The notes: generated by a model not told the origin, from the sequence alone. Positions 27,301 to 35,260 are shown, numbered from the stretch's first letter. The stretch: 64,000 nucleotides of DNA from Rhodobacter sp. (GCA_020637595.1 JACKKE010000012.1:48172-112171), one strand, 5' to 3'. Made by a program: numbers and translations.

Positions 27301-27818
27301 AACAGCCGCGCCACGAATTCATCCGAGAACCGCGCCAGCTGCTCGATCGCCACCGGCCCCGAGATCATCACATTGGTCACCCGGTCGCGCCAGCTCGACC
27401 GGGTGATGCGCGGCTCTTCGGCGTCCTCGGGCAAGGTGGTGATCAGATCGAGGGCATCCTGCACGTCCGACGCGGCCTTGCCGGTGTCCCAGCCCGGTTC
27501 GAATTCCAGCGTGACCCGGGCCCGCCCTTCCGCGGCATTGGCCGAGGACGAGGCAACCCCCTCGACACCCATCAACACCGGCTCCAGCACCTGGACGATG
27601 GCAGAATCGACGTCTTCGGCCCCGGCGCCGGGCCAGATCACGGTGACCGTGACGTTGTCGACAACGATATCGGGAAAGAACTGCGCGTGCATCCGCGGCA
27701 CGGCGAACAGCCCCGCCGCCAGCATCAGCACCAGCACCAGATTGGCCGCCGTGCGGTGGCGCGTGAAATACCGGAAGATGCCCAGCGACGAGACCTTCAG
27801 CAGCCGTTCGCGCGCCAT
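24387..27818 (-). CDS. RND efflux transporter permease
   Basis: The product is 1143 residues, about 100 more than AcrB, with the extra length in loops and the C-terminal membrane part. It starts with a first membrane helix (NLVLVLMLAAGLFAVPRM), then two periplasmic porter halves and two blocks of membrane helices. Proton-relay residues are in GIVVDDAIVVGEHADW; the duplicated equivalent GMAGIIINDSIVLVSTVDQY lacks the aspartate pair, as usual for the second half. The proton-driven pump would expel drugs, dyes or lipophilic compounds through a TolC-type channel, which is not encoded here. The adaptor gene ends 3 bases upstream, so the two form one transcript. Confidence 0.92.
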   Translation of the reverse strand: MARERLLKVSSLGIFRYFTRHRTAANLVLVLMLAAGLFAVPRMHAQFFPDIVVDNVTVTVIWPGAGAEDVDSAIVQVLEPVLMGVEGVASSSANAAEGRARVTLEFEPGWDTGKAASDVQDALDLITTLPEDAEEPRITRSSWRDRVTNVMISGPVAIEQLARFSDEFVARLFDAGITRTAIQGIASPEISVEVPSLRLVQHDITMEAISRAIATSVAADPSGDLAGGAMRVRTGSERRSPEDIAAIVLRSGADGTTLTVGDIATVRSESIDRERAYFTGDRQAIVVRVDRSATGDAIGIQNTVQAVADEMMLSLPEGVRIDLINTRAEMISGRLNLLLTNGAQGLALVVLLLFLFLNARTALWVAAGIPVSMLAAVAFMYVSGMSLNMISLFALIITLGIVVDDAIVVGEHADWRYRQLGESPVEAAENAATRMGMPVFAASITTIAAFAGLIFIGGRFGDMIADIPWTVIAVLIASLLECFLILPNHMAHALAGAARDHWYDWPSKTVNLGFDWFRDRVFHPFMRLVIRARYVVLAGLVYLLATQATAFLRGDVPWRFFSSPEQGTLSANFLMAPDATRDDTTAMMRELQRASMALAARLEQENGAWPIASIVAEVGGNAGRALAAAENRSADQLGSLTIDLIDADNRPYSSFEFISMLQDEVARHPLLEELSFRTFGMGPGGDSLSVDLFGADADSLKAAAEALKAILAQFSEVTGLEDTLAYDKEELVLELTPQGQALGFSEDTLGRELRQRLSGIEAAVFPDGVRSAEIRVSLPEHERAADFLENTLLRSANGRYLPLGDIVRVETRQGFSAIQRENGVQLVTVSGVLDEGDPQAARALLSRMESEILPRLAEDFGVTWRLSGLAEQESDFLSDAAMGAIACLVAIYLTLAWVFSSWLRPLVVMSVIPFGMIGVIWGHAHWNMALTMFSVVGMIGMAGIIINDSIVLVSTVDQYAKERGLIPSIADAAADRLRPVLLTTATTVLGLGPLLLERSNDAQFLRPTVVTLAYGLGFGMVLVLLIVPSLLAAGHDLNRMTRSLRRAFRLPGQNIGLGVKALPLLAVALVLAAFAATLGWSLVLGEAGPLTAWLLPGVGDSAGAAMGVFAGTVAAGVVLLWMVGALSLWLHKRPQAPAAPPAE

Positions 27819-27821
27819 GCC

Positions 27822-29297
27822 TCAGCCCCCCTGCCGACCGCCGCCGGGACCCTGCTGCAGCCGTTCGATCAGCCGCGCCGGCACCTGTTCCTGTTCCAGC
27901 TGCGACAGGATGCGGGTGCGCACCCCTTCGGGCATCATCACCGCCCCCTCGACCCGGGCGATCAGCGAGGCGCGGGTTTCGGCGTCCAGCGTCACCATCT
28001 CGGGCGCCTCGGGGATCTGCGCATTGGCCTCGCGCTGCGGGCGCACCCGGATCCCTTCACCCAGCAGCGGATTGCGCGCCGCAACGATCTCGCTCCCGGC
28101 CAGCACCGGCGGCACCCGGATCAGCACCATGTCGCCCTGCCGCCGCACGACCTCGACACGCGCCGCGCGCAGCCGGTCGTCGGTGTCGAGGACCAGCACG
28201 ATGCCCGCCGCGTCGACCGCCGTCGCCGGCACCATTGCCACGTCGGGCAGCGCCGGCTCGGTGATCCGCACGGTGACGAAATCGCCCGGCCGGAACCCGC
28301 GCGGGGCGTCGATCTGGGCATAGACCAGCCGCCCCGACTGCCCCTCGCCCACCGAGGGGCTGGCCCGGCTGATCATCCCCGGCGAGGTGATTTCCAGCCC
28401 GCCGAGTTCCAGCGCCACCTCGGCCCGGGCCCGGATCAGGTCACCCGCCGGGTCCAGCAGCCGCAGGTATTGCGCCGTCGACAGGCGGAACGCGACCTCG
28501 AGCGCATCCGGGTCGATCACCCGTGCCAGACGCTCGTTCAGCGCGACATGCCCGCCGACGACCGCCGCCGTATCGGACAAAACCCCGCCAAAGGTCGCGG
28601 CGATCTCGGTCTCGGACACGCGCCGCTCGGCCTCGGCCAGGTTGATCCGCTGGCGGTCCAGCGCGGTCTCGGCGGCGTTCACCCGCGCTTCGGCCTGGGC
28701 TTCGGCCTGCTGGCGGGCGATCACCGCGGCACGCGCAGCGGCCAGCGCCAGCTCGGCCTCCTCGACGGTGGTTTCGGTGGCAACGCCGCGCTCGGTCAGG
28801 GTCTGACGGCGCTCGGTTGCGCGCCGGCGCAGATCGGCCTGGGCCTCGGCCTCGGCGCGGTCGAGATGCGACAACTCCAGCGACCGCCGCGCATCGCGCA
28901 GCTCGGCCTCGGCCCGGGTCAGATCGTTGCGCACCAGATCGCGCGCCGCCAGCGCATCCGCCGGATCCAGCCGGATCATCGCCTGCCCGGCCTCGACCGG
29001 GGCGCCATCCTCGAACCCGTCAGCCAGCGCGATGATCCGCCCGGCAAAAGGCGCGCGCAACTCCAGCGTCCGACGCGAGACGACCTCGCCAAAGGCCGAC
29101 AGGACCGGCGCCACCTCGCCCGGCTGCACCGTCACGACCCGGGTGGTGAACACCCGCTCGCGCGCGATGCGCGGACGGTCCGCCTGCGCCGCACGCTCGG
29201 CCAGGGTCTGGCGCACCATATCCCCGGCCAAGGCCAGCAGACCCAGCGCCAGCGCGGCCAGAAAAACGGCGATCAGACTTCGGGTCAGGAACCGCAT
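27822..29297 (-). CDS. RND efflux periplasmic adaptor subunit
   Basis: A 491-residue membrane-fusion protein. An N-terminal anchor (LIAVFLAALALGLLALAG) is followed by a lipoyl half (VVSRRTLELRAPFAGRIIAL), a long alpha-helical hairpin of heptad-rich sequence (about 115-210, ELRDARRSLELSHLDRAEAE), the second lipoyl half and beta-barrel (ATFGGVLSDTAAVVGGHVAL). It links the pump to the outer-membrane channel. It is the first gene of the pair with the permease. No regulator is adjacent, which is unusual for a drug-efflux operon. Confidence 0.9.
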   Translation of the reverse strand: MRFLTRSLIAVFLAALALGLLALAGDMVRQTLAERAAQADRPRIARERVFTTRVVTVQPGEVAPVLSAFGEVVSRRTLELRAPFAGRIIALADGFEDGAPVEAGQAMIRLDPADALAARDLVRNDLTRAEAELRDARRSLELSHLDRAEAEAQADLRRRATERRQTLTERGVATETTVEEAELALAAARAAVIARQQAEAQAEARVNAAETALDRQRINLAEAERRVSETEIAATFGGVLSDTAAVVGGHVALNERLARVIDPDALEVAFRLSTAQYLRLLDPAGDLIRARAEVALELGGLEITSPGMISRASPSVGEGQSGRLVYAQIDAPRGFRPGDFVTVRITEPALPDVAMVPATAVDAAGIVLVLDTDDRLRAARVEVVRRQGDMVLIRVPPVLAGSEIVAARNPLLGEGIRVRPQREANAQIPEAPEMVTLDAETRASLIARVEGAVMMPEGVRTRILSQLEQEQVPARLIERLQQGPGGGRQGG

Positions 29298-29378
29298 TCG
29301 GGATCTTTCACATCAACCAGTTGTCACGACACATGCGACAGCGCAGATCACCGCGCAAGCATTGCACGCAGGCACGCG

Positions 29379-29921
29379 CTATTTCCGTCGCAGATGTTCA
29401 TCCAAACGCGGCATGATTTCGACGAAATTGCAGGGCTTGTGCCGGTAATCGAGCTGCCACACCAGGATCTCATCCCAGGCATCCCTGCACGCCCCGGTCG
29501 AGCCGGGCAGCGCGAACAGATAGGTGCCGTTCGCCACCCCGCCGGTGGCGCGGCTCTGCACCGCCGAGGTGCCGATCTTCTGCATCGAGACCATCGTGAA
29601 GACGGTGGCAAAGGCCTCGATCTCCTTCTCGTAGACGTCGCGATGCGCCTCGACCGTGACATCGCGCCCGGTCAGGCCGGTGCCGCCGGTGCTGAGGATC
29701 ACGTCAATCCCCTCGTCCAGCGTCCAGGCCCTGAGCTGCGCGGCGATCTGGTCGCGCTCGTCGGGCAGGATCATCCGCCCGGCCAGGATATGCCCGGCAT
29801 CCTGAATCCGCTGCACCAGCGTGTCGCCAGAGCGGTCCTCGGCCAGCCCGCGCGTGTCCGACACCGTCAGCACCGCGATACGGACCGGAATGAAGGGTTT
29901 GGTGTCGTCGATACGGCTCAT
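29379..29921 (-). CDS. moaB: Molybdenum cofactor biosynthesis protein B
   Basis: A 180-residue MogA/MoaB-fold protein: IAVLTVSDTRGLAEDRSGDT, MILPDERDQIA, ILSTGGTGLTGRDVT and GTYLFALPGSTGACRDAW. It activates molybdopterin by adenylylation before metal insertion. The GGTGLTGRDVT segment and the GSTGACRDAW loop form the MPT/ATP site. It is followed upstream by a LysE gene on the same strand with 31 bases between. MoaD and MoaE are encoded about 9 kb away, and a Moco enzyme subunit at 5424. Confidence 0.93.
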   Translation of the reverse strand: MSRIDDTKPFIPVRIAVLTVSDTRGLAEDRSGDTLVQRIQDAGHILAGRMILPDERDQIAAQLRAWTLDEGIDVILSTGGTGLTGRDVTVEAHRDVYEKEIEAFATVFTMVSMQKIGTSAVQSRATGGVANGTYLFALPGSTGACRDAWDEILVWQLDYRHKPCNFVEIMPRLDEHLRRK

Positions 29922-29952
29922 GGCTCGGCCTCAATGGATACGCTGCAAGGGA

Positions 29953-30564
29953 TCAACGGTGGATCAATGCCAGCCGCAGGGCCAGCCCGGTGAATATGAC
30001 CGCCGAGACGCGCCCCAGCACTGCGGCAAAGCGCGCCGAACCCGACAACCGCCCCGCCAGATGGCCGGCAGCCAGCCCGACAGCGCCATTCACCAGCAAC
30101 CCGCCCAGCCCCAGGATCGCCCCGAACAGCAGGAATTGCGGCAGGATCGCCCGTGCCGGATCGACGAATTGCGGAATGAACGCCAGAACGAACAGGATCA
30201 CCTTGGGGTTGCTCAGGTTGACCAGCACCCCCTGACGAAAGGCGCGCGACGGTGACACCGGCGGCACCTGGGGCAGGCCCGACCGGCGCAGCGCGCCCCA
30301 GGCCAGCCACATGAGATAGGCGACACCGGCCCAGCGCACCGCATCGAACAGCACCGGATGCGCGCTCACCAGCGCCCCCAGCCCCAGACCGGCCAGCGCC
30401 ACCTGCACCATCGCCCCCAGCGCAATCCCCGCATCCGCCGCCAGCGCCGCCCGCGGCCCGCCGCGCAGCCCCTGCCCCAGGCAGAACATCATGTCCGCCC
30501 CCGGCGTCAGGTTGAGCGCCAGCGCCGCCGGCACGAAGGTCAGCAGCACGACCGGCTCGATCAT
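29953..30564 (-). CDS. LysE family amino acid exporter
   Basis: A 203-residue inner-membrane protein with six hydrophobic segments. The family hallmarks are LNLTPGADMMFCLGQGLRGG, the helix turn ALAADAGIALGAMVQV, and VNLSNPKVILFVLAFIPQFV. LysE/RhtB proteins export amino acids or homoserine lactones. Its ATG overlaps the stop of the uracil-DNA glycosylase gene by four bases, so translation is coupled although the functions are unrelated. Substrate unknown. Confidence 0.88.
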   Translation of the reverse strand: MIEPVVLLTFVPAALALNLTPGADMMFCLGQGLRGGPRAALAADAGIALGAMVQVALAGLGLGALVSAHPVLFDAVRWAGVAYLMWLAWGALRRSGLPQVPPVSPSRAFRQGVLVNLSNPKVILFVLAFIPQFVDPARAILPQFLLFGAILGLGGLLVNGAVGLAAGHLAGRLSGSARFAAVLGRVSAVIFTGLALRLALIHR

Positions 30565-31340
30565 CCCCCGCCTTTCAGCCGGGCCTTCAGCGCCAGCAGA
30601 TCCGCCCAGGCCTCACGCTTGGCGGCCGGGTTCCGCAACAGATAGGCCGGGTGCATCATCGGCATCGCCGGCCGCCCCGCTGCCTCGGTCCACGTGCCCC
30701 GCAGCTTCAGGATCCCGCGCCGCCCCAGCAGCGCGTCGCAGGCCACATTGCCGACGATCACCAGCAGATCGGGGTCGGCCAGCGCGATATGGCGCAGCAG
30801 GAAGGGCTTGAGCATCTCCAGCTCGTCGCGGGTCGGCTCGCGGTTCGCCGGCGGCCGCCAGGGCACGGTGTTGGTGATGTAAAGCGCATTCTCCGCATCC
30901 GGGCTGGCACGATCCAGACCGATCGCCGCGAACATCAGATCCAGCAACTGCCCGGCCCGCCCGACAAAGGGCTTGCCCAGCCGGTCCTCGTCCGCGCCCG
31001 GACCTTCGCCGACAATCATCACCCGCGCCCGCGGATTGCCATCGGCAAAGACACAGCTGCGCGCGCCCCGCCGCAAGTCGCAGTAGGGATAGGCCTCCAG
31101 CGCCTCGGCCAGCGCCGGCAGATCCCGCGCCGCCGCGGCGATCCGCACCGCTTCGGCCACCGGGTCCGGCCCCTCGGGGACCGCGGCAACCGCCACCTGA
31201 CGCGCGACGACAGGCACCGACGCGGCCTCGACCCGGGCGAACCGGTCCACCGGCTCGGCCAGGATCGCGTCCGTCACGCCCAGTTCCACCTGCCATTCCA
31301 GCAAGGCCCGGGCCAGGTGCCAGTCGACCGCCATCGTCAT
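30561..31340 (-). CDS. Uracil-DNA glycosylase, family 4-like
   Basis: About 259 residues. The catalytic GEGPGADEDRLGKPFVGRAG (motif 1) and HPAYLLRNP (motif 2) are both present, with NTVPWRPPANREPT between, as in family 4 uracil-DNA glycosylases, which cut uracil from DNA. Only three cysteines occur in the whole protein (in YCDL, SCVF and ACDAL), so the usual four-cysteine iron-sulfur site cannot be formed; the cysteine normally found in the EixxCxPFL segment is lysine here. The first 100 residues are an alanine-rich extension. Start at 31340 (MTMAVDWH) or 31334. Divergent from pyrB. Confidence 0.85.
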   Translation of the reverse strand: MTMAVDWHLARALLEWQVELGVTDAILAEPVDRFARVEAASVPVVARQVAVAAVPEGPDPVAEAVRIAAAARDLPALAEALEAYPYCDLRRGARSCVFADGNPRARVMIVGEGPGADEDRLGKPFVGRAGQLLDLMFAAIGLDRASPDAENALYITNTVPWRPPANREPTRDELEMLKPFLLRHIALADPDLLVIVGNVACDALLGRRGILKLRGTWTEAAGRPAMPMMHPAYLLRNPAAKREAWADLLALKARLKGGG

Positions 31341-31389
31341 ACCCGCGACCCTAGCCGATCCCGCCACCGCCGCCAATGAGTCGCGCCCC

Positions 31390-31528
31390 CATCTTTGCGT
31401 CTCAAATATCCTGGGGGTGAATTGCCGCAGGCAAGAGGGGGCAAAGCCCCCTTCAGGCTCGCGGCACGCGAGCCCGGCCCAAACGGCGGAGCGGATCGCA
31501 GGTCCGCGACAGAGTGCGGGAGCCTCCC
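31390..31528 (+). repeat. Structured dispersed element, copy C (pyrB upstream region)
   Basis: Head CATCTTTGCGTCTCAAATAT, then GGGGGTGA and four hairpins: H0 TTGCC-gca-GGCAA (31422-31434), H1 AGGGGGC-aaa-GCCCCCT (31436-31452), H2 GGCTCGCG-gca-CGCGAGCC (31456-31474) and H3 GCGGATC-gca-GGTCCGC (31491-31507, one pair would be G-U in RNA). Unlike the other copies it lies between divergent genes, ending 66 bases before pyrB. Confidence 0.85.
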
Positions 31529-31594
31529 CGGCTTTCCCCTTGCCGCGACCCGGCGCGCTCCCTATACCCGGCCTGCCCCTGTCCGAGGCCCGCC

Positions 31595-32542
31595 ATGACC
31601 TATACCCACCGCCACCTCCTGGGCATCGAGCCCCTCCACCCGACCGAGATCACCACGGTCCTCGACCTGGCCGAGGATTACGTCGCGCTCAACCGCTCGG
31701 GCGACAAGCACTCCGACGTGCTGCGCGGCCTCACCCAGATCAACATGTTCTTCGAGAACTCGACTCGCACCCAGGCGTCGTTCGAACTGGCGGGCAAACG
31801 GCTGGGCGCCGATGTGATGAACATGGCGATGCAGACCTCGTCGGTGAAAAAGGGCGAGACCCTGATCGACACCGCGCTGACCCTGAACGCGATGCACCCG
31901 GACCTATTGGTCGTGCGCCACCCTCAGTCGGGCGCGGTGGATCTGCTGGCGCAGAAGGTCAATTGCGCCGTCCTGAACGCCGGCGACGGCAAGCACGAGC
32001 ACCCGACCCAGGCGCTGCTCGACGCGCTGACGATCCGGCGCAAGAAGGGCCGGCTGCATCGTCTCACGGTGGCGATCTGCGGCGACATCGCCCATTCCCG
32101 CGTCGCGCGCTCGAACCTGATCCTGCTGGGCAAGATGGAAAACCGCGTGCGCCTGATCGGCCCGCCGACGCTGATGCCCTCGGGCGTCGCGGAATTCGGC
32201 TGCGAGGTCTATGACGACATGCGCGAGGGGCTGCGTGACGCCGATGTGGTGATGATGCTGCGCCTGCAGAAAGAGCGCATGGACGGCGCCTTCATCCCCT
32301 CGGAACGCGAATACTATCACCGCTATGGCCTCGACGCCGAGAAACTGGCCTATGCCAAACCCGAGGCGATCGTCATGCACCCCGGACCGATGAACCGCGG
32401 GGTCGAGATCGACGGCACGATTGCCGACGACATCAACCGCTCGGTGATCCAGGAGCAGGTCGAGATGGGCGTTGCGGTGCGCATGGCGGCGATGGACCTC
32501 CTGGCGCGCAACCTCAGGGCGGCGCGGGCCGGGCAGGCTTGA
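31595..32542 (+). CDS. pyrB: Aspartate carbamoyltransferase catalytic subunit
   Basis: A 315-residue transcarbamylase for the committed step of pyrimidine synthesis (carbamoyl phosphate plus aspartate). The carbamoyl-phosphate signature FFENSTRTQASFELAGKRLG is complete, followed by DLLVVRHPQSGAV, HPTQALLDALTIRR and the aspartate-binding RLQKERM and MHPGPMNRGVEI. ATG 31595. In many Rhodobacteraceae pyrC follows; here a membrane protein gene follows instead and no pyrC is in the window. The upstream region holds repeat copy C. Confidence 0.96.
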   Translation: MTYTHRHLLGIEPLHPTEITTVLDLAEDYVALNRSGDKHSDVLRGLTQINMFFENSTRTQASFELAGKRLGADVMNMAMQTSSVKKGETLIDTALTLNAMHPDLLVVRHPQSGAVDLLAQKVNCAVLNAGDGKHEHPTQALLDALTIRRKKGRLHRLTVAICGDIAHSRVARSNLILLGKMENRVRLIGPPTLMPSGVAEFGCEVYDDMREGLRDADVVMMLRLQKERMDGAFIPSEREYYHRYGLDAEKLAYAKPEAIVMHPGPMNRGVEIDGTIADDINRSVIQEQVEMGVAVRMAAMDLLARNLRAARAGQA

Positions 32543-32609
32543 CCGGAACGGGCGCGCTTGCCACCATCGCCGGGTTTTCAAAACCTGATTTCGATGGAGG
32601 TTATTTCTG

Positions 32610-33224
32610 ATGGCAACCACCCCCGCCGGCTGGGAGGGCATCCTCGACGACAACGAGTCGATCCTCTGGCAGGGCCGTCCGTCGGGCGGCGTCCTCTGGT
32701 CCGACCTGCTGAAATTCGAAACCTTCTTCGGCCTGTTCTTCGCCGGGTTCGCGGTGTTCTGGATTTACGGCGCCGCCTCGATGGGGCGCTCGGTCGGCTC
32801 TTCGGGGTTCGGGCTGGTGTCGACGGTGTTCCCGCTCTTCGGCATCCCCTTCGTCGCGGTCGGGCTCTACATGGTCGTCGGGCGGCTGTTCTGGGACGCG
32901 TATCAGCGCGGGCGCACCTGGTATACGCTCAGCGACAAGGCCGCCTATATCGCCACCGAGGCCCTGGGCAAACGCGCCCTCAAACGCTACCCGTTCGAGG
33001 ACATGACCGCGCCCAGCCTCGATGACGGCCAACCCGGCAGCGTCTGGTTCGCCGAAGAGCTGCGCACCCACACCTCGCGCCGCCGCCACACCACCGCGCG
33101 CGGGACGAGCTATTCCGGTCCCTCGCGCACCCATATCACGCGCGTCCCGGTCGGATTTCGCCGCATCGACGAGGCGCGCGCGGTGTTCCGCCTGATCAAT
33201 CAGCACCGCGACTCGGATCGCTGA
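32610..33224 (+). CDS. Membrane protein with PH-like C-terminal region
   Basis: A 204-residue protein. It opens with a soluble stretch (ILDDNESILWQGRPSGGVLW) typical of bacterial PH-domain membrane proteins, then two hydrophobic segments (FFGLFFAGFAVFWIY, about 42-56; PLFGIPFVAVGLYMVVG, about 74-90) and RTWYTLSDKAAYIATEALGK, KRYPFEDMTAP, which look like the start of a PH-like beta sheet. The tail is basic and polar. A GGAGG-type RBS precedes ATG 32610. It sits 67 bases after pyrB and may be cotranscribed. Function unknown. Confidence 0.75.
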   Translation: MATTPAGWEGILDDNESILWQGRPSGGVLWSDLLKFETFFGLFFAGFAVFWIYGAASMGRSVGSSGFGLVSTVFPLFGIPFVAVGLYMVVGRLFWDAYQRGRTWYTLSDKAAYIATEALGKRALKRYPFEDMTAPSLDDGQPGSVWFAEELRTHTSRRRHTTARGTSYSGPSRTHITRVPVGFRRIDEARAVFRLINQHRDSDR

Positions 33225-33300
33225 CCGCACGGGCGGCTTTTTCAGCGGGGCGGGGCGGCGAACCCTTGCCCGTCCCGCGCCCGGCCCCTACATCGGGCGC

Positions 33301-34110
33301 ATGGAAAATCCCCTCGCCCTGCCTGCGCGGCTGTTTCGCCGTGCCCCCCGCGTCAATCTGGTCCGGCTGCAGGGCATGATCGCGCCCGAAGGCCGCGGCC
33401 GGCTGTCCGATGCCGGCATCGCACCGCTGCTGGAAAAGGCGTTCCGCTCCGGCAAGCCCAGGGCGGTGGGGCTGGTGATCAACTCGCCCGGCGGCTCGCC
33501 GGTGCAATCGGCGCTGATCGGCGCGCGCATCCGCCGTCTGGCCGAGGAAACCGAAACCCCGGTGCACGCCTTTGTCGAGGACGCCGCGGCGTCGGGCGGC
33601 TACTGGATCGCCAGCGCCGCCGATGACATCCACTGCGACCCGGCCTCGATCCTGGGCTCGATCGGCGTGATCTCGGCCGGGTTCGGCCTGCACGAGGCGA
33701 TTGCCAAGCTGGGCGTGGAACGCCGCGTGCACACCGCCGGGCGCTCGAAAAGCCAGCTCGACCCGTTCCGCCCCGAAACGCCCGAGGACATCGCCCGCCT
33801 CGACGATCTGCTGGGCCAGATGCATCAGGTCTTCATCGACCACGTCAAGGCCCGGCGCGGCGACCGGCTGAGCCCCGAGACCGACCTCTTTGACGGGCGC
33901 TTCTGGCTGGGGGCCGAGGCGGTGCGGCTGGGGCTGGCCGACGGGCTGGGCCATGCGGTGCCGGTGCTCAAACAGCTTTACGGCGACAAGGTGCAGACCC
34001 GCGTCTTCGGCCCGAAACGCCGGATGCTGTCGCGCTTTGGCCTGTCGCTGGCCGAACAGGCCGGCGCCGCCCTGGAAGAAAGCGCGCTCTGGGCGCGGAT
34101 CGGGGTCTGA
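33301..34110 (+). CDS. S49 family serine peptidase (SohB/SppA-like)
   Basis: A 269-residue ClpP-fold protease of the signal-peptide-peptidase family. The nucleophile serine is in DAAASGGYWIASAAD (near 99), and the base lysine in TAGRSKSQLDPF (near 151). VINSPGGSPVQSALIGARIR is the family's strand-turn. Single domain, about half the length of SppA; no obvious signal peptide or membrane helix, so it may lie at the cytoplasmic face. It would degrade membrane-released peptides. The next gene (61-residue zinc-ribbon protein) begins one base after its stop. Confidence 0.87.
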   Translation: MENPLALPARLFRRAPRVNLVRLQGMIAPEGRGRLSDAGIAPLLEKAFRSGKPRAVGLVINSPGGSPVQSALIGARIRRLAEETETPVHAFVEDAAASGGYWIASAADDIHCDPASILGSIGVISAGFGLHEAIAKLGVERRVHTAGRSKSQLDPFRPETPEDIARLDDLLGQMHQVFIDHVKARRGDRLSPETDLFDGRFWLGAEAVRLGLADGLGHAVPVLKQLYGDKVQTRVFGPKRRMLSRFGLSLAEQAGAALEESALWARIGV

Positions 34111-34111
34111 G

Positions 34112-34297
34112 ATGATCCTGCGCGTCGTTCTTCTGTTCCTGCTGTTCATCGCCATCATGGGGATGATCCAGAAATGGCTGAACCCGCGGCGCGGGCGGCT
34201 GACGACGCTGGACCGGCTGCGCTGCCCGACCTGCAAGCGGGTGAACATTTCCAACAACCCCGCGCCCTGCGAGCGCCAGGACTGCAGGTATCGTTGA
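34112..34297 (+). CDS. 61-residue membrane microprotein with zinc-ribbon motif
   Basis: MILRVVLLFLLFIAIMGMIQ forms one membrane helix, followed by a basic linker and a compact cysteine cluster: CPTC near 39-42 and C-x4-C near 53-58 (NNPAPCERQDC). Four cysteines in this spacing look like a small zinc ribbon facing the cytoplasm. The gene lies between the S49 peptidase (one base gap) and the Ca/Na antiporter (stop TGA and next ATG share one base), so all three are translationally coupled. It is too short for most gene callers. Function unknown; the coupling suggests it assists the peptidase or the antiporter. Confidence 0.75.
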   Translation: MILRVVLLFLLFIAIMGMIQKWLNPRRGRLTTLDRLRCPTCKRVNISNNPAPCERQDCRYR

Positions 34298-35253
34298 TGT
34301 TTTTCGACATTGTCATGGTTCTGGCCGGGCTGGTCATTCTGGTCTTTGCCGGCGACGCGCTGGTCAAGGGCGCGGTCAACCTCAGCCTCAGGCTGGGCGT
34401 GCCGGCGCTGATCGTCGGCCTGACGGTGGTCGCCTTCGGCACCTCGGCGCCCGAATTGCTGGTGTCGATCCAGGCGGTGCTGGACCATGCGCCGGCACTG
34501 GCGCTGGGCAATGTCGTCGGCTCGAACACCGCGAATATCCTGCTGGTCCTCGGCGTGCCGGCGCTGATTACCGCGGTGCCGGTGTCGCGCGACCTCAAAC
34601 ACGATTTCTATGTGATGATGGCCGCCACCGCCGCCTTCATCGCGCTGGCCTATACCGGCCGCTTTGCCTGGCCGCAGGGCGTGGTGCTGCTGATCGGGTT
34701 GGGGATGATGCTGTGGAACAGCTATGCCCGCGCCCGCACCCACCGCCTGACCGAGCGCCTGCTGGCCAGCGATGAGGCGCTGGAACTGGAAGGCGCCGAG
34801 GAAGGCATTTCCAGCACGCGGATCGCGCTCTACCTGCTGGGCGGGATCATCGGCCTGCCGCTGGGCGCGCATCTGCTGGTCGGGGGGGCGGTGAACATCG
34901 CCACCGTGCTGGGCGTCAGCGAGGCGGTGATCGGCCTGACGCTGGTCGCCGTCGGCACCTCGCTGCCCGAGCTGGCGACCACCGTCGCCGCCGCCCTGCG
35001 CAAGGAAGCGGGGGTGGCGATGGGCAACGTGATCGGCTCGAATATCTTCAACCTCTTGGGCATCATCGGCGTTGCCTCGCTGGTCGGACCGCTGCCGGTG
35101 CCGCCACCGATGCTGCATGTCGATCTGTGGGTGATGGCCGCGACTTCGGGTATCATCGGACTGTTCATCGTCCTGCGCCGCGACATCGGGCGGCTGGCTG
35201 GACTGGCGCTGATCGGGCTCTATGTGCTCTACGTCATCCACCTGTTCCATTGA
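34297..35253 (+). CDS. Calcium/sodium antiporter (YrbG family)
   Basis: A 318-residue cation/Ca exchanger with ten membrane helices arranged as two inverted repeats. Each repeat carries the ion-binding alpha motif: GTSAPELLVSIQA with GNVVGSNTANI in the first, GTSLPELATTVAA with GNVIGSNIFNLL in the second. It exchanges Na or H for Ca2+ at the inner membrane. ATG 34297 overlaps the microprotein stop. The SDR gene follows 7 bases later. Confidence 0.92.
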   Translation: MFFDIVMVLAGLVILVFAGDALVKGAVNLSLRLGVPALIVGLTVVAFGTSAPELLVSIQAVLDHAPALALGNVVGSNTANILLVLGVPALITAVPVSRDLKHDFYVMMAATAAFIALAYTGRFAWPQGVVLLIGLGMMLWNSYARARTHRLTERLLASDEALELEGAEEGISSTRIALYLLGGIIGLPLGAHLLVGGAVNIATVLGVSEAVIGLTLVAVGTSLPELATTVAAALRKEAGVAMGNVIGSNIFNLLGIIGVASLVGPLPVPPPMLHVDLWVMAATSGIIGLFIVLRRDIGRLAGLALIGLYVLYVIHLFH

Positions 35254-35260
35254 GGCACGC

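Noticed and set aside
24252..29993. Very long open frame (1913 codons) antisense to the RND pump genes
   Set aside because: It is arginine, histidine and glutamine rich, without domains, and is the mirror frame expected from high GC3 codon use in the opposite-strand genes.
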